From NCBI GenBank assembly GCA_030068075.1, contig CM057831.1, positions 9,591,370 through 9,655,369 on the forward strand: a stretch of DNA of 64,000 nucleotides, read 5' to 3'. This DNA is from Paguma larvata (lineage: Eukaryota; Chordata; Mammalia; Carnivora; Viverridae). Below, piece after piece: positions 25,224-36,590 of the stretch. The notes under the pieces are model-generated. The model saw only the letters and a list, made by a program, of their open reading frames with translations, was not told where the DNA came from and searched no databases. Positions within the stretch are counted from its first letter, which is position 1, and the number at the start of each line of letters is the position of its first letter. The position numbers were made by a program, and so were the translations under genes.

Positions 25224-25566
25224 AGAATGCTCCGCAGATGACTGATGCTTCATAACTACAGATTACCTCAAGGAATACCAATGAGAGAAAAGACTATAAA
25301 CTTTCATTAAGACATATTTCTTTAACTCCTCACTGTGCCACTAAACGAAGTTTGTAAACTAAGTACTGTTTATGTTAAGTCTTTATAACAAAAACAGGCT
25401 ATTCTTTTGACACGAAGTTCTTTCGCCTTAAGGTATAAAGGAGGATTTGTTTTCTTGTAGCTCCTTAACAAAATACTTCTAGACTAAGCACCAAGCCCAG
25501 GCAGTCTATGAAACAGAAGCCCATATATTCCAGAAGACTTTTCGAGAATGTTAAAGTAATTCGTAT
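25224..25566. other. Unassigned spacer between two SINEs
   Basis: Single-copy AT-rich sequence of about 340 bp. No repeat or exon is seen. Confidence 0.5.
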
Positions 25567-25791
25567 GGGGGCGCCTGGGTGGGTCATTCAGTTCAGCACC
25601 CAACTTTGGCTCAGGTCATGATCTCACAGCTCACAGGTTCAAGCCCAGCGTCGGGCTCTGCGCTGAGAGCTCAGAGTCTGGAGCCTGCCTCAGATTCTGT
25701 GTCTCCCTCTCTCTCTCTCTCTGCCCTTCTCCTACTTGCACTCTCTCTCTCTCTCTCCCTCTCAAAAATAAATAAACCTAAAAAAAAAAAA
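25567..25791 (+). mobile_element. Carnivore tRNA-derived SINE
   Basis: Full-length layout: ggggcgcctgggtgggtcat head, cat-type body, (CT)n zone and A-tail at 25780-25791. Direct repeats around it are not convincing. Confidence 0.94.
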
Positions 25792-26799
25792 GAATGTTCT
25801 TCAGACACTTCTCATGTAGTAAAAATGTTTCACTTGCTACACCAATACACTAGCAGATGTGGGCTGGCTAATTTTGCAATACAGAGGCTATTCCCTGATT
25901 CTTCTAATTCGCAGGCTCCAAGTCAAGCTCATCCTTCATCGACCGGCTCAAAGGGCATTTCTCTGAAGCTTCTCCTAACCTACTCACCTACCCTAGAAGA
26001 AAATGCTCCATAATCTGTATCTAATGGCCTTTACTCTACATTTTCTATAATAATAGTGATCAGCTGTATTACAACTATTTCTTAATATGCATGTCTTCCC
26101 ATCTAGACGAGGGTTTCCTGATCCACTGACGAGTTTCTATCCATGAATCCCTGCAAGGTGTAGGAAAATACCTACGGTGTGCCTCTGTTTGCAGGAAGGA
26201 AGAGAAAATACAAATATGCATGTGTGTACATGTGTGTACATTTGTTTGTTTTCTAAAAGAAGTAACGTTAAGTAAAAAATTTCTAAAAATGGTTACTTAC
26301 AGGGGGATGAAAAAGGGATGGAAACTTGACTTTCCCTGAATGTACTCTGTTTTACAGCTTTAACCTTAGAAACACGTAACGTTTTAAATAAATCAAACAA
26401 TTCACAGTTGGATCGAACAGAAGAAAAAGTAATTTCTAAAACCTGAAATCAAACTGGAAAAAAAATGAACCTAGCTGTAAGTTACATTGTGCCATAACCA
26501 ATCAGAGAGTAATTTTTTTGAGTGACAAACCCGGTGTTTTGCCTTAATGGGATATATCCTAAGGACAAAAAGAACCAGGCTTCTTAGTATTTGTAATAAT
26601 ACTGGGACTGCTTTGAATCAATATTGCCCTCATTCACTCATATCAAATATGTAATTATGCCAAGTCATTTGGCACCACAATTTTCAGTATAAGAGAAACA
26701 AGATATAAATATACAGTATTCAATAAGTTAAAGATGCTGAAGTCTTAAATTTAAATTGGAATGTTAGTACAAACTCATGTTTTACTTTTCTCTATATAA

Positions 26800-27960
26800 A
26801 AAATACAGACATCCCACCTGTGTGCCCTGAAAAGGCCTCTAAGCAGTGACAGCCCAGCAACAGTAATAAGCGTCCCTAGGACACAGACTCTGGTCTCTCC
26901 GTGCCATTTTCCACTTGAAAGGACCACAGCCCCTGGGAGACAGGTTTGATTCTGGTCTGGGATGAGAAATGCTCAGGGTAGGCCTGGGATATCTTACCTA
27001 AAGCAAGGAAGTTATCAAGGACTACTGGGAGCACGTCAAAAAGACACAGGTGTCAACTTAAAGAGGCTCCCGCTGGCCAAGTGGAATAATTTAAACATCA
27101 AAAGACTATGACCCAAAGGACTGAAACACATAAAATGTATTAAAACTCATAAATTCACAATGATATTACAAATAAAATCAACGTTTCTGGTCACCACTGG
27201 AGATTGAGAGGGTACCAATTCATTATTCTGAAACTTAATACATAGAGGAAAAGAATCAAACACTTATTTTGCCTTTGCTACAGTTTCTAAACAGTTTATA
27301 GGCAAAGTTCTCCGCAAAAGAATGAGAGTTCACAAATACGCAGAAAGAATGAGAGAATTAGAAAATCACAATTTTGCAATTTCTAATGAACTATGTGTCT
27401 AAGCAACTAAATAAGAAGGGTGTATAAAACATTACGTCAAGGGCTGATGGGAAACTTTATAAGAACTTTATAAACCTTTATACATCACTAAAAGTGGGGA
27501 AACCAGACATTACACAACTCCTGAGACAATGCAAGAGGAAGACGATGAGGTAGCCCTGCCCCCGACGCCCCCACATCGGCCTGTATTTAACCAAACCAGT
27601 TTACACAAAACCGTGGCCTAGAGGAACACGCTGAATGACACAATAAGGGTCAAATCCATAATGTGGGAAACTTTACAGGATGATACAGTTTCTTCAACAA
27701 ATAAATGGTATAGAAAGAAGTGTGTGTCTGCCAGAGAGGCCTAGGGTTGTTACAAATGATAAAAAATTGGAGACGGTTATCAACTTAGTGATGTGTGGAT
27801 TTGCTAACATCGTGATTTGAGTAAACTATAATGTTTTGAGACAAGTGGAGAGAGCTGAACATGCCCTGTTTGTTTATTAGAAGAAAACACTTAATTTTGT
27901 TGGGTATAGGAATGGTATTGTAGACTTCAGTTTTGATTATCAAAGAGTAACTGATAATGG
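26800..27960 (+). mobile_element. Possible ancient LINE fragment
   Basis: ggactgaaacacataaaatg at 27119-27138, aggatgatacagtttcttca and tataggaatggtattgtaga resemble the 3' part of old L1 elements, but I cannot place it firmly. 25800-26800 to its left shows no recognised repeat. Confidence 0.35.
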
Positions 27961-28254
27961 ATTTACTCTCCCACTTAAACCATCTATAAAAGTTGGACTA
28001 TTTGCAGACAATGGACAATAACCAGCAAAAGGTTATGATTCTTCACCAGAAGGAAAGCATAAGAGGAAAACCCCATATGCATCCCAAACCACAACCCAGG
28101 GAGACAGAGGCCAAGTAAAGAGGAGTAGGTTGGGTAGAGGAAAGAGATCAGAGTTAGGGGCTAGTAACGCAGCTAGAATTTGGGTGGTGGGACAGCAAAG
28201 AAGTAACACCAACAATTAGCATAAAACTTTCACTCACATAACTTGGCCAACTTC

Positions 28255-28818
28255 CAAACCGCACATATGCAACAAAACTAAAAGACAATCTACAGGATGG
28301 GAGAAGATATCTGCAAATGACATATCTGATAAAAGGTTAGTATCCAAAATCTATAAAGAACTTATCAAACTCAACACCAAAAAATCCCAAATAATCCAAT
28401 TAAGAAATGGGCAGAAGACATGACTAGATACTTTTCCGAAGAAGACATCCAGATGACCAACAGACACATGAAAAGATGCTCAACATCACTCATCATCAGG
28501 GAAATACAAATCAAAACCACAATGGGATACCATCTCACACTTGTCAGAGTGGTTATAACTAACAGTACAGGAAACAACCTATGTTCGTGAGGACGTGGAG
28601 AAAGAGGAACCCTCTTGCACTGCTGGTAGGGATGCATACTGGTGCAGTCACTCTGGAAAACAGTATGGAGATTCCTCAAAAAGCTAAAAAAAGAACTACC
28701 TTATGATCCAGCAATTGCACTCCTAGGTATTTACCCAAAGGATACAAAAATACTGACTCAAAGGGGCATGTGTACCCCAATGTTTATAGCAGCTTTTATC
28801 AATATCAATGTTATACGT

Positions 28819-28866
<48 letters not shown>

Positions 28867-29222
28867 GAATATTACTCAGCCATCAAAAAGAGTGATGAAA
28901 TCTTGCTACTTGCCATGATGTGGATGGAGCTAGAGTACCATGCTAAGTGAAATAAGTCAGTCAGAGAAAGACAAATACCATACAATTTCACTCATATGTG
29001 GACTTTAAGAAACAAATCAGATGAACTGTCGTAAGAGACTCTTAACTATAGAGAATAAACTGGGGGTTGCTGGGTTGGTGATGGGCGGTAAGAAGGGCAC
29101 TTGTTGGGATGAGCACTGGGTGTTACATGTAAGTCATGAATCACCAGGTTCTATATCTGTAACCAATTTTACCACATATGTTAACTACTAGAATTTAAAT
29201 AAAAACCTGAAATTAAAAAAAG
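28255..29222 (+). mobile_element. L1 3' end with (CA)n microsatellite
   Basis: caacaaaactaaaagacaatc at about 28270 is L1 ORF2 text. It continues through caacatcactcatcatcagg to a 3' end at aatttaaataaaaacctgaaattaaaa. It diverges less than the other L1 pieces here, so it is probably the youngest, but it is 5'-truncated and interrupted by stops. Confidence 0.88.
28821..28864. repeat. (AC)22 microsatellite
   Basis: Forty-four bases of uninterrupted AC inside the L1 tail, replacing the usual short 'tatata' stretch just before the 'ggaatattactcagcc' segment. Uninterrupted repeats of this length are usually variable between individuals. Confidence 0.97.
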
Positions 29223-30844
29223 ATAAAATAGGATCACTCTCAATCTCCCTCTCATATGCGCGTGCACACACACAGGTCCAGAAAATATCTTTGAAAAACA
29301 TCAAAGTTTGAGAGCACACTTAAGTATAATGCACCAATTCCAAATATGTGATAAAAATCTGTTTACATAAAGTCAAATTTCTAAGCATTTTGAGTAAAAT
29401 ATCCTCGATTTTTCTAGCAATTATACTTTGTCAGAGAAACTACATTTTCCAAAGAAGGTGAGGAGGGAAAAAAAGTTCAGCGAACCCTCAGGAAAAATAT
29501 TAATACAGGAGCCAGGCAAACATATTCCCTCGGGACGTGTATATATTAAATGCAGCAAAAATATTTTGCTAATTCTCTGGGGCATTTATTTTCATGCAAT
29601 GGTGGGATGCTCACATGACTACGGATGGGTGGTTAGCAGTAAAGTAAGGTCCTCAAACTAAGGTTTTAAGCACTAAAACACAGATGCTTTCTGTGATATA
29701 TCCTGGGCAGGTTGCAAGCATAAACGCTCAAGTCATAGCTGATATTAAGAAAATAAAACCAAAAATGAAGAACAATGAACAGGAAATTAATTGGGGAAGA
29801 GACAGAAGGAAACGGTCTTAATTCAGAGTGATAAAACGAAGCTCCGTGATAGTTATTTGCTTCTGTCAGTAAAGCCTGAGAAAACAGCTAGCTTTTATAA
29901 TCAAAGGGAGTCAATAATTTAGTTGGAAAATAGTGTTTCAGTTGTAAAGATATATCGAAGGTTATAAAAATTAAATGGGAAAAGCATGTTATAAACAAAT
30001 CACAAACCCAGTAGGTAGCAGTGTGTCCAAATAAATGTGACCGTGTTCTCAAACAGAAAGTTCCAAAAAAACGTATACAAAACACTTATCATAGCATCTG
30101 CTATGCACGGTTAAGCAGTTCAGGCTTTCCCACCCTGTGCCCGATTGGTCAGTAGCATAAAGAAATGGCTTTATGAGAAGTTCTAGGTTCCACACGTGTT
30201 GGCACCATTAAGGAAATGTTACTTTGAAAGCGTCGAGAATGTCCATAATAAATCATACACACTTCAACGAACTGCTGTTAATAATTTATTATAAATGCCC
30301 ATGAGTCCTGCCTGGCATTCAGGAAACTTTTCTTGATAAAATGGTGGATTTATGACTTCATGGTCTCAGATAGGAAGTTTGGGGATATATATCTAAAGAA
30401 ATCATGCTGTGGAAGTTTTAAATTATGAGTTTAGTGGTTTGCCCAACTAACCGGTTTCTCAATTCTGTTTGTAAAATTAAACAGACACACGTCGTCATGG
30501 CTTCCCCTTTGTAATATAGCTCTGAATAGTACGCAACACTCATTTCAACAAATCAAATGGATGGGTCATAAATGTTCATTCCATAACCATTTACCGAAGC
30601 CTGTTACATTGCACAGAATTGATAACCTTCCGTATCTTTCTCTGCAGCTGTCCAGAAAACAAAAAGCTGTTTTCCCCCACATCAAAAACTCATGAACTAA
30701 AACATGTTATGGAACAACATGAGAACTGCAAGCCTGACTTGGTTATACTTCATTGCAACACAATGAAATCATTTTATTTACTACATGTGAGAGCCCGCGT
30801 GAAACAGTGACACACATGCTTACAACGCAAATGCCACACTCTGC
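29223..30844. other. Unassigned intronic sequence
   Basis: AT-rich and apparently single-copy. Several short chance frames, none longer than about 80 codons, none recognised. Confidence 0.5.
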
Positions 30845-32230
30845 AGTCTAGGGACATTCTTTCGTTCACTTGGTCTTTCGTCCAGCTGATCGATAGATAT
30901 TTACTGGGCACGTGTTCTCTGCAGACACTGTTCTAAGTGCTAGAGACCTGGCAAGGCTCGAAATGGTACAGTCTTTACTCTCGTTTGTGTCGGCTGTTGT
31001 TAAGAACTAAGAAGGAAAACAAAGCAAGGAAGGAGATAAGCGCAGTGGGCCGGCAGTAAAAGTGAGACCGCGGACAGCATGGCTAGCAGACGCCTCTGTA
31101 ATAAGGTAACATCTGATAAGAGATCTGAAGGAAATGGAAGAGCGAGCTATGTAGCTACCTGGGAAACGAGTATTTCAGGTAGAAGGAATGGACTATATGA
31201 AGGACTTAAAGTGAGAACATACTGGAGAGTTTAAGGAACAAAAAAGACATGCCAGCGTGAAGAGAGGGTGAGTGCTAGGAGCTGAGGTCAGAGAGGCAGC
31301 TGGAGACCAGATTATGCAGTTTCACAGACCTGAGAGGACTACGCATTTCTTCCAAACAGATGGCACAGACAACCGAAGTAGCTGAGTGGTAAGATTTCAC
31401 TTTCGGTTTTAAAGAATCACGCTCACTGCAATAGTGGAATCTGGGCAGATTCAGGGGACACTGGTTGAAGGCTGCTACAGTAATCCTAGCAGATGACTGT
31501 GACCTAGACCAGGCTGGTGTTGGTGGAAACGGTGACTGAATTCAGCATACATTCTGAAGGTTGAGTCACCAAGATTTACTGATCGTGTTGGCATGAGGTG
31601 TGAGCAAGGAAAAATCAAGCGTGGCTCTCCAGAAGGTGTTTGATATGAGCACCCGGATGAAGGGAGTTGCCATTATTGCCATGGGGGGAAGACGGCTGAG
31701 AAGAGAAAGTTGGGAACTGGACGTGAGTTTGCATAGGTTAAGGCCGAGAGGTCCATCAGACACCCCAAGGTCAAGTAAACACTTGGATGTATAAATCTAG
31801 AGTCCAGAGGATAGGTCAGGCTGGAGATTTAAAATTCAGGAGCCGAAAGTTTAATGAGTCATGCAAAATCAACGAGGGAGTGGATGGGCACAGCAAAGAC
31901 AAGAGGTCCGAGGATGAGCCAAGGAGTATTCCAAAATTTAGATGTCAGGAAAATGAGCAGGATCTGGCAAAAGAACCACCACAAGAAAGGTGATAAATTA
32001 AGAGACAATTGTTTAAATTACCGAATCTAGTGTCGGCAAGTGACAGACACAGAAACACACACACACGAAGAAAGAAACAAAAACTACAAACAGCTTTATA
32101 GTGGAGGTATGTTCAAAGGAAGAAGGAAAAAGGCAATTAACTCTGTAGCAAAATCAAGGCAGAGTTCACAGAAAGTATACCATTTGAGAAGGGTCATGAA
32201 AGCTGAGCGGCCACGGAAGGGCCAAGGAGA
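30845..32230 (-). mobile_element. Long L2-like tract
   Basis: gatatttactgggcacgtgt at 30896-30915 then ctgttctaagtgctagagac is a reversed L2 tail. It is followed over 1.3 kb by purine-rich text (gctgaggtcagagaggcagc; aggctgctacagtaatccta; ggttgagtcaccaagatttactga) that I recall as a common old mammalian repeat continuous with L2. The family call for the distal part is less certain. Confidence 0.55.
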
Positions 32231-32734
32231 ATAGCTGGGCTTTTGTATCTTGTGTTCTCACACTTCCTACTGAAATCCCCTTTCAACCGATTGTTCTGAG
32301 ACCACAAATACCTTTATAGGCTCCCTGAGGGAAAAAAGGGACAATAATCCACGAGGAACCAAGAGGCAAGTAATCAGCAACTTTTCTAAGTCCCTACTAT
32401 CTTCACACTACCAAGATATATGCTAGGGTATCTGCTAAAGCCCTTTCTCTTGCCTTCACATGTATCAAAGACACTGAAACCTACATCAGTCCGCTGCTCT
32501 ACCCAGATTCTGCCAGTTACTTAGGAAATGTCAACAGCCATGAGGATAATCTACTTGACAATTGAGCCTCATGACTCCTTGAACCTTCTTTATCTCAAGT
32601 GACCTATAACTCCATCAAAGTTGGGCAACTGCTCCTCTGGCCACATCCTGAACTTGCCTTTGCTTGATATTTTCCTACCTTTGAAATGTTAACTTCAATA
32701 GTAACCCCCCTCTGTCTTAACATAACCTTCTAGA
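32231..32734. other. Unassigned intronic sequence
   Basis: No repeat, exon or RNA gene is recognised. Composition is average. Confidence 0.5.
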
Positions 32735-32962
32735 TCAGCGATGTTAAATAGAAATAAAATGTGAGCCATTTTAATATAATTCAAGATTTTCTAGTAGTCA
32801 CATTCAAAAGCAAAAAGTATCACTCATTTTGAAAGTTTGATATTTTATTCAACCCAATACATCAATCCCAACCTAATCATTACAACAGCAACATAAATAT
32901 TAGCAATGAGATGCTACTTCAAATTCCAGTGGGTACTTTACAGCCTATCACATTTCAGACAA
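32735..32962. mobile_element. hAT-like nonautonomous DNA transposon fragment
   Basis: cagcgatgttaaatagaaat, then tgtgagccattttaatataa, ttttctagtagtcacattc and attcaacccaatacatcaat match a common mammalian MER-type element recalled as beginning cagtgctgtccaatagaaat. The right end is missing. The subfamily is not determined. Confidence 0.55.
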
Positions 32963-33109
32963 TAAATTATCTATAGTCTAGATGAAATATAACTTTGCCA
33001 AAAGAAAAGCTGTGTTTAATGAAAAGGCATTTTACACTGTGTGTAATAAAGAAATAGGCCGTCTCTCAAGTGAAGATCTGGCGTTTTCCCTTGGCTTCTG
33101 AGAGGACAT

Positions 33110-33690
33110 CTCTGAGCACCTGGAATGCGTAAGTGACGGGAGCATCTTTAGCCTACGGGGCTGGGTTCATGCCAGACCATATAACAGTGCAATTTCATAC
33201 GGAAGTGGTCATACCCCTCTAGTCTCAGGGTAGAGGGTGGCCACGCTAGGAAGACCAACAATGTGATTCAGGGTGTGAGTTTGGGGTCACCCAATACCAG
33301 ATGAGCTGGAGCAGAGATGAAGCGTACAGGCAATCAACCAATCGTGCCTACGAAGCTCTGAACACAGAGGCTCAGGCCAGCTTCCTCATGCTCAGTCCTT
33401 AGTGCACAGTGTCGTCATCCAACAGTACCAGGACGCTACACATCCCGATTCCACAGGGAGAGGAAAAGAAAAGCTCATGGACTCTATGCTTCTTCCCCTC
33501 GCTGATGTTAATTTGTATCCTTTGCCTGTAATAGACTGCAACTGTGAATATAATAGCTTTCAGTGAATTCTATGAGTCTTTACAGCAAATTAGTAAAGGT
33601 AAGGGTAGTTTTGGGAAACTTCCAAACCTGCAGTTGGTGTCAGAAGTGAGGGTGGTCTTGGAGACTGAGCTCTAACTTTGTAATTAGCTA
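33110..33690 (+). mobile_element. Possible old endogenous LTR (ERVL-like)
   Basis: ttgcctgtaatagactgcaa, then tataatagctttcagtgaat and ggtgtcagaagtgagggtgg, have the layout of an LTR 3' part with a polyadenylation region. There is no internal retroviral coding sequence in the window. Boundaries and family are uncertain; it is a broken relic only. Confidence 0.4.
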
Positions 33691-33862
33691 ACTCTCTCAG
33701 CTGGCCTAAAACTCTTGGCACACTGCCTTAGTTTTTAGTTTTACATGTAAATTAAATCAAATTCAAAGTTCAGTTCCTCAGTGGTACTACCGACATTTCC
33801 AACGCACAATAGCAACACGTGGCCAGTGGTTACTGTATGGAGCAGGGCAATTTCAGACTTCG
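33691..33862. mobile_element. hAT-like fragment, second copy
   Basis: aagttcagttcctcagtggt and cacgtggccagtggttactg (recalled consensus: cacatgtggctagtggctac) are the right end of the same element type as at 32735, but with an internal arrangement that points to a separate copy. Confidence 0.5.
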
Positions 33863-34995
33863 ACCCCTCCGATCCTCTTACGCCCAGCACACTTCCTCTC
33901 GATCTCATCTAAACCTCTAGCTTTTTCAGTCCCGACTATTTAAGATCATTCATTCTGATCTCACGTGCCCTCATCCCCCTTCACCCCAAGCCCAATGACC
34001 CAGACATTAATTACTTTATTGTCAGTGGCCTCGACTCTTCTGCCAAATGTCTCTAGTCCTCTGCACATGTTCTATAAACCACCAATACTGGATCGACCCA
34101 ACTGTCTTTCTCACCCCATCTGCCCACAGGCTGTTGAGCATTGCGAAGGAAAGAAAATAATTCGATCCTGTGTAATGGACAACAAGTTCACGGCTTCCTA
34201 TTGCTAGGGCCTCTTGTCAACTCTTTCAGCGGTCCTCGATCACTCCCTTCTGTCACTCTCAGGAGCAGCTAATTTCACCTCCTCCACAGGCATCCAGGTT
34301 CCTACCCTTTCACCCTTAACCGTCAGGTGCCTCCTACTTCAGGCAGAAAATTAGACAGAAGGCGGGTAGTATACCTTACTTCACATTCTTCTACCTAAAA
34401 AACCACCTACAGCCACACACGCCCTTTACCTCCTTCCATCCTCTCTGAGCAGGGCCAGTGCCCGTAACTGTGTTCATAGCTCAAGCACCGCCTCTTACTC
34501 ATGAACCCAGTGGGGCAGGTCATCTTTCCCACGGTGATTATAGTCAAACTCATCTTGCTCACTACTGTCTCCTTGACTTCATCCTAATATCAAGGCTTGT
34601 ATTGAAACAAAACAGAACTCCCCCATGCACCTTGTCAAGTACTGAGGGGATCTAAGGTTTGACCAGAATTTAACAAGCCACATGCCACAGATGCGTGAAT
34701 GCTGGCAGGAGACAGGAGACAGGAGACCCTCTAGATCAGAGACAAAGGACTTTGGTATACGGGGCAGAGCAAGCAGCATGAGCATCAACATACGTGCTTC
34801 AGTTGCCCAAATCCCAATGCCCACAGAGGGGAGACTGGGGCAGATCTGCACATTCAGCCGATGCGTTCAAGAGAGGAACCTGCGACATTCCAATTCTTCA
34901 GGAATGACAGCAGCCAGTGAGAGCTTACTATGTACCAGCTGATATTCTACGAATTTTTATTTGTAAAAAAAAAACTTCTTAGAAATTGAAATATA
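33863..34995. other. Unassigned intronic sequence, possibly decayed L2 in part
   Basis: 33870-34500 is pyrimidine-rich and could be L2 coding-region remnant. 34650-34950 includes a small gagacag repeat at 34710-34728. No feature is firm. Confidence 0.35.
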
Positions 34996-35203
34996 GGGGC
35001 GCCTGGGTGGCTCAGTCAGTTAAGCTTCCGACTTTGGCTCAGGTCATGATCTCACAGTTCGTGAGTTTGAGCCCCGTGTCAGGCTCTGTGCTGACAGCTC
35101 AGAGCTTGGAGCCTGCTTCAGAATCTGTGTCTCCCTCTCTCTCTCTGACCCTTCCCTGCTCATGCTCTCTCTCTAAAAAATAAATAAAACATTAAAAAAA
35201 AAA
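34996..35203 (+). mobile_element. Carnivore tRNA-derived SINE
   Basis: Complete copy with head ggggcgcctgggtggctcag. It has an exact 15-bp target-site duplication, agaaattgaaatata, at 34981-34995 and 35204-35218, which suggests a fairly recent insertion. Confidence 0.97.
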
Positions 35204-35214
35204 AGAAATTGAAA

Positions 35215-35890
35215 TATAATTAGCATGACATGAAATTAACTATTTTAACAAGTGTACACTTTGGGGGCACGTGGGTGGCTCAGTCAAACATCTGACTCTT
35301 GGTTTCGGCTCAGGTCATGATCTCACAGTTTGTGAGTTTGAGCCCCACGTTGGGCTCTGCGCTTACAGTGTGGATCCTGCTTGGGATTCTGTGTCTCTCT
35401 CTGCCCACCCTCTCAAAACAAACAAACAAACAAACAAACAAAGTGTACACTTCGGTGGCTTCGACATATTCACTACGTTAGGTAATCATCACTACTATCT
35501 AATTCTAGAATGTGTCCATTACCCCAAACAGAAACCCTCCACCAAGAAGCAGTTAGTCTTACTTCTCCACACCCCTGTCCCGTGGCAACCATGCATCTAC
35601 TTGCTGTCTCTACAGATGTGCCTTTTCTGGACATTTCATATAAATGGAGTCACACAACATGTGGTCTTTAGTGTCTGGTTACTTTTAGGTAACAACCAGG
35701 TCTGCTAGGTTTTTCCATGCTGCAGCTTATATCAGTACTTCATCCTTTTTACCACAGAGTACTATCCCATTCTATGGACATACCACACTGTATTTACCCA
35801 TTCATCAGCTGATCGAAATGTGACTTGCTTTGACTTTGTAGCTATTATAAATAATGCTGCTGTGCACATACTGTATAAATCTTTGCACGG
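35215..35890 (-). mobile_element. Old L1 fragment with nested SINE
   Basis: gtcccgtggcaaccatgcat, tttctggacatttcatataa, catgctgcagcttatatcag and ataaataatgctgctgtgca match the reverse strand of an L1M-type 3' region. The SINE at 35262 splits it after its first 35-50 bases. Confidence 0.75.
35262..35440 (+). mobile_element. Carnivore tRNA-derived SINE with (CAAA)n tail
   Basis: Head gggggcacgtgggtggctca; body shortened; the tail is a (caaa) repeat in place of a plain A-run. Exact 12-bp target-site duplication aagtgtacactt at 35250-35261 and 35441-35452. Confidence 0.96.
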
Positions 35891-35918
35891 ATGAAGCACT
35901 TTAAAAACATACAAGTCT

Positions 35919-36132
35919 GGGGCACCTGGGTGGCTCAGTTGGTTAAGTATCTGACTCTTGGTTTGTTTCAGGTCATGATCTCACAATTTGTGAGTTCAAG
36001 CCCCGCCTCCGGGTCTGTGCTGACAGCATGGAACCTGATTGGGATTCTCTCTCTGTTCCTCCCCCACTCACGCTGTCTCCGTCTCTCTCAAATTAAATAA
36101 ATAAACTTTAACACACACACACACACACACAC
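35919..36132 (+). mobile_element. Carnivore tRNA-derived SINE with (AC)11 tail
   Basis: Head ggggcacctgggtggctcag, body and CT zone, then aaataaataaactttaa ending in (AC)11 at 36111-36132. The A-tail has turned into a CA microsatellite. Confidence 0.93.
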
Positions 36133-36161
36133 TCCTTACAACAACTTCTAAGATAAGTGGT

Positions 36162-36192
<31 letters not shown>

Positions 36193-36335
36193 CTATTATT
36201 ATTTTCATTTTAAAGAGGAAGACACTAAGACAGTGGGGTTTAAAAATTTGCCCAAGTTCACAAAGGCTTTAAATGGAAGACTCAGGATTCGAATAACAGC
36301 AGTCTGACTCTATCCGTGTTCTCACCCACTAACCA
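36133..36335 (+). mobile_element. MIR with internal CAT/ACC microsatellite
   Basis: tccttacaacaacttctaag, then cattttaaagaggaagacac, ttgcccaagttcacaaaggc and gcagtctgactc are MIR text. A triplet tract of acc then atc units (36162-36198) has grown in the middle of it. Confidence 0.8.
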
Positions 36336-36339
36336 TGCT

Positions 36340-36590
36340 GCTTTGTGTAACTCTACTTCCAATCTATTTTCTCTGTCCCTATCGCCACTACTTATCAGAT
36401 ACTTCCCAGCTCTCATCGGTTTTATTGCCAATAGCCTCCGACGTGCTCTCCCAGACACTAATCTCCTCACCCTCAAATACACCCTTATTTTGTCACCAAT
36501 GTACCGTTTCCAAAACATAAGTTGGGCTGTGTCCTGACCCTTGCTTAAAGTCCTTCCATGGCTATCATCTAACAGTGGACGAAATTATAG
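36340..36590 (+). mobile_element. L2 fragment
   Basis: cccttgcttaaagtccttcc followed by atggctatcat at 36538-36568 fits L2 (cctgcttaaaatccttcaatggct); the preceding pyrimidine-rich 200 bp are consistent. Confidence 0.6.

Noticed and set aside
25224..25810. Similar gaatg-type flanks after the SINEs at 25038 and 25567
   Set aside because: Similarity between the two downstream flanks is partial and short; not enough to claim a shared duplication.
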